Below are positions 7,697 to 14,240 of a stretch of 14,311 bases of DNA, one piece after another. The stretch's first letter is position 1; every line of letters begins with the position of its first letter. The position numbers were made by a program, and so were the translations under genes. Source of the DNA: Chlamydiota bacterium (GTDB lineage Bacteria > Chlamydiota > Chlamydiia > Chlamydiales > Rhabdochlamydiaceae); the NCBI GenBank assembly GCA_013041585.1, contig JABEVM010000025.1, positions 1 to 14,311 on the forward strand. The letters run 5' to 3'. Below the pieces are notes generated by a model. That model was not told the origin of the DNA. It saw only the letters and a program-made list of their open reading frames with translations, and did no database searches.

Positions 7697-8814
7697 TAGG
7701 AACTCTTCCAGACGAAAAACAGGCTCAAATCTTTTGCGCCTTTCTCACGCGAGAGGGGATTGCAAACCATTTTGAATCTACAAAAGATCCTGACACTTCT
7801 AAAGTGGAATATTTGATTTGGATTGAGAACGAGGATGAAATAGAAGAAGCTTTGCAGCACTTTACCCTTTTTCAGCAAGAACCTCAGAATGAGAAATTTT
7901 CAAAAATTGTTTTGCCCCCATTGAAACTGCCAGGTTCCATAGATAAGGCTTGGAAAATCCAAAATCTTCCAAGGACGCCTAGATCCTCCTTTTTTTTAAC
8001 CTATTTTCTGGTTTGGCTCTGTGTGCTCATGTTTATATGGGATACAAATAAGGAAGAAAAGGTTTTTAAGGAAAAAGGGCTCTTATCCTTAGAAATTGGG
8101 AGAACCTCTTTGCAAAGAAATTTACTTTTTGATTATCCCCATGCATTTGAGGAGATGGAAAAGGTCATTGAGGAGTATTCGATTAAAAGCATGGACGAAC
8201 TCTCGCAAATGTCCAAAGAAGTCCAAGATGGGTTCCATGCAGCGCAAGAAATTCCCTATTGGAAGGGAGTGTATGAAGACATTGTAAAATGGAAGAGTTT
8301 TGATCGAAACGTTTTGAAGCAGACCCCTCTTTTTGAAAAAATTAGTAAGGGCGAATATTGGCGCTTTTTTACCCCAGTTGTTCTACATAGTGACTTTTTG
8401 CACATCCTTTTCAACATGGCTTGGCTTTGGATTATAGGAAAACAAATGGAGCTTCGCCTCGGAAAACTCCGTATGGCGATTATGATGGTCATTATCGCGT
8501 TTATTTCTAATCTAGCTCAATATTTTTTGGGCGGCCCCTTCTTTATAGGAATTTCTGGAGTCGTTTGTGGGATGGTAGGTTTTATTTGGATCAGGCAGAA
8601 AGCAGCGCCATGGGAAGGGTATCCACTTCCTAAAGAGGCTACCTATTTTCTTTTTGTTTTTATTGGAGCCATGCTGGGACTGCAAATTGTTTTGTTTTCT
8701 CTAGAATTTTTCTCTATAATGAACCTTTCTCTTCAGATTGCAAATACAGCACATATAGTCGGTGCTTTAACCGGCATGCTGCTTGCAAAAATCCCCTTCT
8801 TTTCGGTGAAATAA
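7687..8814 (+). CDS. glpG: GlpG-type rhomboid intramembrane serine protease
   Basis: This 375-residue protein combines a soluble N-terminal region (about 1-95) resembling the GlpG cytoplasmic domain with a membrane part of about six helices (near 101-118, 231-250, 261-280, 284-303, 319-338 and 350-368). Rhomboid hallmarks are YWRFFTPVVLH (224-234), the HxxxN motif in HILFN (239-243), the nucleophile S290 in GISG, and the general-base H356 in TAHIVGALTG. Such enzymes cleave transmembrane substrates within the inner membrane. The loop between the first and second helices is long (about 120-225) and strongly charged, more than I would expect for GlpG. The start overlaps the previous gene by 10 nt and only weak pairing to 16S rRNA lies upstream, so translational coupling is likely. 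The stop is 1 nt from the rnz start. Confidence 0.9.
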   Translation: MRLIGTLPDEKQAQIFCAFLTREGIANHFESTKDPDTSKVEYLIWIENEDEIEEALQHFTLFQQEPQNEKFSKIVLPPLKLPGSIDKAWKIQNLPRTPRSSFFLTYFLVWLCVLMFIWDTNKEEKVFKEKGLLSLEIGRTSLQRNLLFDYPHAFEEMEKVIEEYSIKSMDELSQMSKEVQDGFHAAQEIPYWKGVYEDIVKWKSFDRNVLKQTPLFEKISKGEYWRFFTPVVLHSDFLHILFNMAWLWIIGKQMELRLGKLRMAIMMVIIAFISNLAQYFLGGPFFIGISGVVCGMVGFIWIRQKAAPWEGYPLPKEATYFLFVFIGAMLGLQIVLFSLEFFSIMNLSLQIANTAHIVGALTGMLLAKIPFFSVK

Positions 8815-8815
8815 A

Positions 8816-9721
8816 ATGAGTGTTAGAGATTTAGTGATTTTAGGGTCATCCTCTCAGCAACCAACAAGGCTTAGAAATCACGGAGCTTACCTACTGCGAT
8901 GGAATGATGAGGGTCTATTATTTGATCCAGGCGAAGGCACGCAAAGACAGTTTATCTTTGCGAATGTGGCTCCCACTTGCGTGACAAGAATTTTTGTCAG
9001 CCATTTCCATGGGGATCATTGTCTAGGCCTTGGCTCTATGCTCATGCGCCTAAATTTAGATAAGATCACTCATCCTGTTCACTGCTACTATCCAGCAAGC
9101 GGCAAAGTATATTTCGATCGTTTACGTTTTGGAACGCTCTATCATGATCATGTGAATGTCATTGAGCATCCCGTATCGAGTGAAGGGATAGTACATCAAG
9201 ATGAGAAATTTACGATTGAAGCGCGCTTTTTAGATCATGGCGTGGATAATGTCGGCTGGAGAGTGACTGAGCCTGACTCATACAAATTTGATAAAGAAAA
9301 GCTGGATTCTTTGGGTATAAAAGGTCCTATGGTCCGTGAGATAGGGGAAAAAGGACAAGTCTTAGTTCAAGGAAAACTGATCAAAATAAGTGATGTATCC
9401 TCCGTTAGAAAAGGGGATGCTTTTGCTGTTGTCATCGACACGCGGTATACGGAATCAGCTGTTAAACTTGCCCAAAATGCAAAACTCTTTCTCTGTGAAA
9501 GTACCTACTTAGAAAGGCACCGAGAGCTTGCGGAAAAATATCACCATTTAACTGCAAAACAAGCAGCTGAGATCGCCAAAAAAGCAGAGGTCAAACAACT
9601 TATCCTGACTCACTACTCTGCAAGATATCAAGATCTATCTGAGTTCCAAAAAGAGGCTATGGAAATTTTCCCACACACTTTAGTGGCCGATGATTTGCTT
9701 GTATTCCCATTCCCTAAATAG
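8816..9721 (+). CDS. rnz: Ribonuclease Z (tRNase Z)
   Basis: RNase Z is a zinc-dependent metallo-beta-lactamase-fold endonuclease that trims tRNA 3' trailers. The 301-residue protein has the length of the short form. Metal ligands are visible: SHFHGDH (62-68) supplies H63, H65, D67 and H68; H141 lies in the LDHGVDN segment, D208 in VVIDTR and H266 in LTHYSARY. The family motif HLTAKQAA (244-251) is also present. A segment at about 150-190 matches the expected position of the flexible tRNA-gripping arm. GGTGA lies 6 nt before the ATG, which follows the rhomboid stop by 1 nt. It closes the plus-strand run and converges on the deiminase-like gene 51 nt away. In Chlamydia the same gene (often named atsA or elaC) lies near lon. 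Confidence 0.95.
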   Translation: MSVRDLVILGSSSQQPTRLRNHGAYLLRWNDEGLLFDPGEGTQRQFIFANVAPTCVTRIFVSHFHGDHCLGLGSMLMRLNLDKITHPVHCYYPASGKVYFDRLRFGTLYHDHVNVIEHPVSSEGIVHQDEKFTIEARFLDHGVDNVGWRVTEPDSYKFDKEKLDSLGIKGPMVREIGEKGQVLVQGKLIKISDVSSVRKGDAFAVVIDTRYTESAVKLAQNAKLFLCESTYLERHRELAEKYHHLTAKQAAEIAKKAEVKQLILTHYSARYQDLSEFQKEAMEIFPHTLVADDLLVFPFPK

Positions 9722-9739
9722 ATTTTTGTCATATATTTT

Positions 9740-9792
9740 ACTAGGGCAAGTGATGGAAAAAGAGGACTTGTTTTAGGAGTAAGGGCGTAAAT
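9740..9792. repeat. Copy A of a 53-bp repeat spanning the deiminase 3' end
   Basis: This 53-bp segment covers the last codons, stop codon and downstream flank of the deiminase-like gene. It aligns without gaps to 11588-11640, with 41 of 53 positions identical by hand count (for example gagtgatggaa-like and cttgtttt blocks). It is the intact copy; the other is a remnant. Confidence 0.75.
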
Positions 9793-11374
9793 CTACATTC
9801 CTTGGATGATTTGTATTGAGGACCTCCCAAGTAATACATCGTATTCCTCCATTTCTAGCTAAAAATTCCTGCATAATCGCAGGAGATTTTTGATCGTTAA
9901 CAAAACAGGATTTAAGTTCAGGGTGGCTACTTCGCAAGGCTTTTGCGAAGTAATCGGCAAAAATTACTAAATCATAGGGTGTTCCATTTGTAATGAAATG
10001 CTCGGATCCTCCGCTTTCAAGAAAGAACCCATTCATGAAATTCAAGGTAGGCTCTCCTTCAGCCCTATATATCCCAGAAATAAGATTAACTGAGCATCCT
10101 ATACTTTGTAATGCTTCAACAATACGCTTATTCCGTTTTGTGCAAGCTTCTTCCCTTTCCACACTTGCGTTTTCATATTTTTCAATTACTTGTAGAAGAT
10201 CTGAATTGGGACTTTGCAGCTCAACTGCTCGTCTAATAGCTTGCAAAGCAAACAAACAAGAGCGCTCATCATGAATGAATGCAACGCCATTCTTTGTTGT
10301 AAATATCTCCATGTCAATGTGGAATTCCCCCTGGTCCACAATAGCTAAATGCTCTTTTTGTACGCCTAGTTCACTCGTAATGACCTCTTTAGTTATTTCT
10401 AATTTTGTTTGCCATTCTTCTGCTTGGGAAAGGAAATCTTCTTTGTCATAGACGGTTAGGGGCTGTGTGTATTTTGAAAGGGATCGTCTAATTTTTAAGA
10501 GAGCAGAACTGTGTTCGTGTAAGAGTTGTTGAAATTCGGATATTTGGCCCTCATCAGAATCTGACTGTATTTCAGAAAAGCTCCTTTTTCTTGAAAAAGG
10601 GGCCTCTTCTTCTGGGCCTTGCGGATTAAGGTCCTCTAGAAAACTAGTATTAGAAAGTAGATGTTCATCGCAAAACAAGTTCAAAACTTGCGACCTAGAT
10701 TGCATCCTTTCCATAGCGGTTTTAATAGAATTATATCTTTCATAAACGGGCAAAAACTCTTTTTCATATATTTTACTATTTCTTGCCATACGAAAAGAAT
10801 GCTCAGAAGGAGGAGGGGTTTGTTTGTAAGACTGCATGAGGTGTGAAGAGAAGTATTGCTGCTGCTCTAATGCGAGTAAGCTGGCAACAAGGCTATGAAC
10901 TCCAATAATGGCCCTTGGAGCCCCATCTAATCCCGGAACAATTCTACAATTTCCACCTTCGATGCAGGATCTAGCTTCTACATAAGGGATTTTGTGTTCA
11001 TTTGCAAATTGGATCGCTTGAATTCTGTTTTTTGCTTGAAAACCTTTTCCGTAAAGAGCTCCTGATAAAGTAATACAATGATCAGAAGCCTCTGGCAGTA
11101 AGCTATATGTTTTTACTTGGAAATTTGGCATGTCGAGGCCGTAGGGAATGACTTGGGTCCCGCTCGGTAATGCCACGCGAAAATCTCTGCCATAAACAGT
11201 TATATCCTTAGCCTTCTCCAACAGGGGATCTAGGCTGATAGGGATTTTACAATTTTCTAAATTGGCGATAAGAGCTCCTAAGATCTTTTCATTGCCTACA
11301 TAAAGGGTTTGGCTTGGGGAAACGTGGTGAAGAGGTCGTTGTGAAGGGCCTGCAGAGGCTAAAGCGTGGGTCAT
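9773..11374 (-). CDS. Agmatine/peptidylarginine deiminase-like protein (pentein fold, guanidine-modifying)
   Basis: The 533-residue protein carries, in order, the marks of the PAD_porph/AguA family: an RD motif in YGRDF (61-65), EGGN (139-142), an HxD pair in GEFHID (349-354), a counterpart of SYxNFY in NFMNG (445-449), and the nucleophile motif GGIRCIT (509-515), with C513 the likely catalytic cysteine (AguA has GGNIHCIT). The family hydrolyses a guanidinium group to citrulline or carbamoyl products. Overall similarity looks low, and about 165 residues (181-345) are inserted between EGGN and HID, with a charged, probably disordered stretch containing RKRSFSE. No signal peptide or membrane helix is seen. 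The start at 11374 is chosen because AGGGAG lies 6 nt upstream. An upstream in-frame ATG at 11419 would add 15 residues but has a poor ribosome site. Whether the substrate is agmatine, free arginine or protein arginine is unknown. Confidence 0.65.
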   Translation of the reverse strand: MTHALASAGPSQRPLHHVSPSQTLYVGNEKILGALIANLENCKIPISLDPLLEKAKDITVYGRDFRVALPSGTQVIPYGLDMPNFQVKTYSLLPEASDHCITLSGALYGKGFQAKNRIQAIQFANEHKIPYVEARSCIEGGNCRIVPGLDGAPRAIIGVHSLVASLLALEQQQYFSSHLMQSYKQTPPPSEHSFRMARNSKIYEKEFLPVYERYNSIKTAMERMQSRSQVLNLFCDEHLLSNTSFLEDLNPQGPEEEAPFSRKRSFSEIQSDSDEGQISEFQQLLHEHSSALLKIRRSLSKYTQPLTVYDKEDFLSQAEEWQTKLEITKEVITSELGVQKEHLAIVDQGEFHIDMEIFTTKNGVAFIHDERSCLFALQAIRRAVELQSPNSDLLQVIEKYENASVEREEACTKRNKRIVEALQSIGCSVNLISGIYRAEGEPTLNFMNGFFLESGGSEHFITNGTPYDLVIFADYFAKALRSSHPELKSCFVNDQKSPAIMQEFLARNGGIRCITWEVLNTNHPRNVDLRPYS

Positions 11375-11380
11375 TGGGTA

Positions 11381-11405
11381 CTCCCTAAATTTTTTAATTA
11401 GGGAG
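11381..11405 (-). promoter_or_regulatory. Hairpin that would sequester the deiminase ribosome-binding site
   Basis: Perfect 8-bp arms CTCCCTAA and TTAGGGAG flank a 9-nt A/T loop. On the minus-strand transcript the 3' arm contains the AGGGAG ribosome site, 6 nt before the AUG at 11374, so folding would hide it. This suggests translational control (for example thermosensing or unmasking by a factor). The pairing is seen; its effect is inference. Confidence 0.5.
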
Positions 11406-11410
11406 GAACG

Positions 11411-11521
11411 GTAAAACAAATATTTCTTTATTTTCTACGTAAATCTTCAGAAATAATTTGAAGTTCGATCAAAAGGCTGTGGGTGCTCAAGAAATTGCCC
11501 TACAAAGCATCTTGGACGGAG
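11411..11521 (-). pseudogene. Degraded copy of the 80-aa gene at 13978-14220
   Basis: The 3' part still encodes THSLLIELQIISEDLRRK followed by a stop (11428-11430), almost identical to the end of the intact 80-residue protein, and similarity continues about 17 nt past the stop. Upstream, a deletion of about 76 nt relative to the intact gene, plus a smaller one, joins the HQFL region to the DASQD region, breaks the frame and leaves an in-frame TAG. Traces may continue to about 11580, but too weakly to align by eye. It lies directly in front of the deiminase start. Together with the next remnant it accounts for most of the gap at 11375-11736. Confidence 0.8.
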
Positions 11522-11587
11522 AAGGATGCTTGAAATAATGGTACAAGAAACTAAGTGAGATGAAAGAAAAAACTGAATGCAGTTATG

Positions 11588-11640
11588 ACAAGGGCGAGTG
11601 ATGGAATGAGAGAGCTTGTTTTGGGAGTGCGATCTTAAAT
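11588..11640 (-). pseudogene. Remnant of a second deiminase-like gene 3' end (repeat copy B)
   Basis: This segment matches 9740-9792 over 53 bp. Read on the minus strand it gives NLRSHSQNK where the intact gene ends DLRPYS-stop, so the stop codon TAA has become CAA. Homology stops abruptly at 11640 and the rest of the gene is gone. It lies upstream of the 80-aa gene remnant, implying a former order of deiminase, 80-aa gene, deiminase. From 11641 to 11736 the sequence is AT-rich promoter-like DNA for the next gene. Confidence 0.65.
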
Positions 11641-11736
11641 TTAAATTACAGTTAAGTTTTATTTTAATTTAAATAAATTGTTGCAGTTTTAAAACTGAGT
11701 TTGTAGTATTTCGCCCTTTTATTTTAAGGACAAAAA

Positions 11737-12696
11737 ATGAGCTCATCTACACTTTCCTCTCTACAAGTACAAGGATATATATATAAAACTGATTGGTTCG
11801 ATGTGGGCTACATCGGAAATGATAGAATGCATCGATTTTCCGAGAGGATTACAACGTTAGAAGGTGGAAAAATCTCTATTGATAAAAAGGATTTTTACGT
11901 TCACTTAGCGACTGTAGAGTCTAGTTCCAGTAGCTCCAAAATCCAGGTCATAACTCACAAAGTACCTTCTACTCTTTTTTATGGGGTCAAAGAAGGCGAA
12001 ACAATTCATTATATATTAGATGGAAGAGTTATAGAGCTTACTCTTGCTCAACAAAACTTTACAAAAGAGGATTTTACTACCGTTTTTCTAACGTTGCAAA
12101 CTACCCTTAAAACAGCTGAAAGATTCAAGCCCATGCTTCATGAGTATTGTATAGATGTTCCAAGAGATGAGAAGTATCTCTTAGCTTTTGAAGAAAAGCA
12201 GTGGAGGATAATAAAGGGAATTGTTGATTTTATCGAATTGAATCGAGAAAAAACTCGCTCCTATGATCTCCGAGATGGCGATAGCAAACTCGAAGATAGT
12301 TTTGAAAGTATGAAAGCTAAATTTTCTTTTCTGGATGGTTTTACCTATCAAGTTACAAACAAGGGCGAGCCTATTCGAGGCGCGGCTCAAAAATGCGTTG
12401 ATTATGGAAGGTTTGAATTTCATTCCTTAACCAAGGACGAAGCAGAATTTACTCTTTGCCTTACCACTTTATTTGGTGAAAAAGGCACTAAGGAGCTCGG
12501 TGTCATTTATTGTGAAAATAAATTTCTCATATTAGCAAAAGGAGAGATAGCGAATCCTTCTATTTTTCCTTATAATAAACGAGGGGATCAATATTATAGA
12601 TATTTTCAGAGTTTTCCTAAGTCAATCAAGGAAGGCAGCTTGTCTATAAATCTGAATAAGGGGTTGCTCACTTTGCAAGGAAAGTTTTCTGAGTAA
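11737..12696 (+). CDS. Hypothetical protein, paralogue of the next gene (no membrane anchor)
   Basis: I do not recognise this 319-residue protein. It is a clear paralogue of the following gene over nearly its whole length, sharing FSER, DFYV, PSTLF, DGRV, LAQQ/IAQQ, CIDVP/CVDVP, AKFSF.DGFTYQ and the C-terminal GLLTL.GKFSE. The content suggests mostly beta structure in the first half. No signal peptide, membrane helix or enzyme motif is visible; a serine run (SSSSSS) lies near residues 62-67. AAGGA lies 6 nt before the ATG. A poor promoter candidate (TTGCAG at 11681, 17 nt, TAGTAT at 11704) precedes it. It is probably cotranscribed with its partner 35 nt downstream. Function is unknown; lineage-specific tandem families like this are common in chlamydial accessory regions. 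Confidence 0.75.
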   Translation: MSSSTLSSLQVQGYIYKTDWFDVGYIGNDRMHRFSERITTLEGGKISIDKKDFYVHLATVESSSSSSKIQVITHKVPSTLFYGVKEGETIHYILDGRVIELTLAQQNFTKEDFTTVFLTLQTTLKTAERFKPMLHEYCIDVPRDEKYLLAFEEKQWRIIKGIVDFIELNREKTRSYDLRDGDSKLEDSFESMKAKFSFLDGFTYQVTNKGEPIRGAAQKCVDYGRFEFHSLTKDEAEFTLCLTTLFGEKGTKELGVIYCENKFLILAKGEIANPSIFPYNKRGDQYYRYFQSFPKSIKEGSLSINLNKGLLTLQGKFSE

Positions 12697-12731
12697 GTAT
12701 AAAATTGTAAATAATAAAAAAAGAGGCGTAC

Positions 12732-13868
12732 ATGTCCCCTATAAAAGATGTAATAGGTTTTATTAATCAAAATAGTGGTTTAGTAAAAAATTGGGCTCCT
12801 AAAGCGGCTGAAAACAAAAAAGCATTAGCCTGTATTGCCGCATTTGGAATTCTATTTGCGGTTGGCTTTAAGTTTAGATCTTATATTTTTACGGCATCTG
12901 ATAGGACTTCATCTAACCCTGTTTCTGAGAAAGACAAAAGTCCTTATGCAGGACAAGTAAAAACAGTAGCAAAGTTCGAAGCCTATATTAGGAGCTCGGA
13001 GTCTAAGTGGATTGGGATGGATAAAACGGAAAGATTTTCAGAGCGTTTGGAAACACCGCAGGGAGAATTAGTCATAGGTAAAGATGATTTTTACGTTAGT
13101 ATAGGTGTAGTAGAAACAGCTACGGAGCGGGCAAGTATTTATAATCTGCCTTCTACTCTTTTTAAGAATGCTCAGGATGGTGATGTAATCACCTATAGAA
13201 TCGATGGAAGAGTCGTTGAATTTTCAATTGCTCAGCAAAAATACAGTCAGACTGATTTCCAAGCCGTTTTGAAATCTAATCTGTTTGCCCTGACTACATT
13301 TGGACCTACCCAAGCTTTATCGTATGGATCTTGTGTTGATGTTCCGGAAGAGGAGAAATTTCTGTTAGCTTTTGAAAGCCGGCCTACAGTGGATTTTATT
13401 GAATTTGATAGAGAGAATGCTCGAGTTTATCTTTTTGGAGAAAATTCGTTCATGCGTTCAGATTTCAAAGATCATTATGAGCAAATGCAAGCTAAATTTT
13501 CTTTTAATGACGGCTTTACGTATCAGCTTAATGAGTCTCAGTGGCCTGTTCGAAATACTGAAGTAAGCAAAAATAAAGTGGATTTCGACAAGTTTGAGCC
13601 CCGAGATATAACAGAGTCGGATAAAGAATTTGGGCTTGCTATTTACACTCCAGGTTGTATCCAAAGTGATATAGCGGTTATTTGTAGTGGCACTAAACTG
13701 ATTGTATTAGGTTTTAATCGCGGTTTTGCCCCGATGAATATAAGTGATAAAAGACTTATGTATTTTCATGGATTTGAAAAGAAGATCGAAGTAGATGCTC
13801 TAACTGTCAGCTTGGAACATGGGTTACTAACTTTAGGTGGGAAGTTTTCCGAGGACCCTCTTACTTAG
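12732..13868 (+). CDS. Hypothetical protein, paralogue of the previous gene with an N-terminal membrane anchor
   Basis: This is a 378-residue member of the same unknown family. Residues from about 75 to the end align with the whole 319-residue neighbour. In front lies an extra segment of about 70 residues containing one hydrophobic helix (about 31-47, ALACIAAFGILFAVGFKF) flanked by lysines and arginines, which looks like an uncleaved signal anchor or a single-pass membrane segment rather than a cleavable signal peptide. No enzyme motif is visible. AGAGG lies 5 nt upstream of the ATG. The 35-nt gap to the previous gene suggests one transcript made by tandem duplication followed by gain or loss of the anchor. 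The gene converges on the 80-aa gene with a 109-nt gap. It may place the same domain at the membrane while its partner stays soluble; this is inference. Confidence 0.75.
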   Translation: MSPIKDVIGFINQNSGLVKNWAPKAAENKKALACIAAFGILFAVGFKFRSYIFTASDRTSSNPVSEKDKSPYAGQVKTVAKFEAYIRSSESKWIGMDKTERFSERLETPQGELVIGKDDFYVSIGVVETATERASIYNLPSTLFKNAQDGDVITYRIDGRVVEFSIAQQKYSQTDFQAVLKSNLFALTTFGPTQALSYGSCVDVPEEEKFLLAFESRPTVDFIEFDRENARVYLFGENSFMRSDFKDHYEQMQAKFSFNDGFTYQLNESQWPVRNTEVSKNKVDFDKFEPRDITESDKEFGLAIYTPGCIQSDIAVICSGTKLIVLGFNRGFAPMNISDKRLMYFHGFEKKIEVDALTVSLEHGLLTLGGKFSEDPLT

Positions 13869-13947
13869 CTGCGTAAATTTATTCGGGTTCAGAGAAAGGA
13901 TCTTTATTAGCCAAGTTTGATAGGTTTGAGCCAGCGGGTTTCTTGGA

Positions 13948-13971
13948 TTTTCTAGAAAAGTTTTGCAAAAC
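13948..13971. repeat. Two adjoining 12-bp palindromes between convergent genes
   Basis: TTTTCTAGAAAA (13948-13959) and GTTTTGCAAAAC (13960-13971) are each perfect palindromes and directly adjoin. They lie between the stop codons of the 378-aa and 80-aa genes, where a bidirectional transcript end is expected, but the stems are AT-rich and no long T-run follows. The second overlaps the point where homology to the remnant at 11411 begins. Confidence 0.4.
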
Positions 13972-13977
13972 GAATAT

Positions 13978-14220
13978 TTACTTTCTTCGTAAATCCTCAG
14001 AAATAATTTGAAGCTCAATTAACAGACTATGAGTTGGCTCTGGATACGCAAGAAATTGATGTAAAATTTTTGATAAATCGGAGGAAGAAGCATCTTGATT
14101 ATCAAAATTGAGCGCTGCACTGAGTAGAGAAATGTCTTGCGAAGCATCCGGGACGGAGAGGGGCTGCGTTAGGATGGTCTTGACGATCTGACCTGCGTCG
14201 AGTAAATTTTCTCTTTGCAT
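13978..14220 (-). CDS. Hypothetical 80-aa protein
   Basis: This small acidic protein starts MQRENLLDAGQIVKTILTQP and ends LLIELQIISEDLRRK. It looks helical, with no cysteines, signal peptide or membrane helix. I do not recognise it. It is probably real because GGAGG lies 6 nt before the ATG (14220), because the reading frame has a degraded second copy at 11411-11521 whose C-terminal codons differ mostly at third positions while the amino acids are kept, and because it lies 20 nt downstream of another minus-strand reading frame. Small size and operon position would suit a chaperone, antitoxin or regulatory partner of the neighbouring gene, but nothing in the sequence decides this. Confidence 0.7.
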   Translation of the reverse strand: MQRENLLDAGQIVKTILTQPLSVPDASQDISLLSAALNFDNQDASSSDLSKILHQFLAYPEPTHSLLIELQIISEDLRRK

Positions 14221-14240
14221 TGCACTGCCTCCTTATTAAT

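Noticed and set aside
9740..9775. Possible hairpin (CAAGT/ACTTG followed by TTTT) between rnz and the deiminase-like gene as a terminator
   Set aside because: The 5-bp stem has a long loop and is not preserved by paired changes in the repeat copy at 11588-11640.
9993..10274. Open frame of 93 codons on the plus strand inside the deiminase-like gene
   Set aside because: It lies wholly antisense to a longer motif-bearing gene, with no ribosome site or protein features of its own.
11375..11419. 15-codon N-terminal extension of the deiminase-like protein from the ATG at 11419
   Set aside because: It lacks a good ribosome site, would run through the hairpin, and the downstream ATG at 11374 has AGGGAG at ideal spacing.
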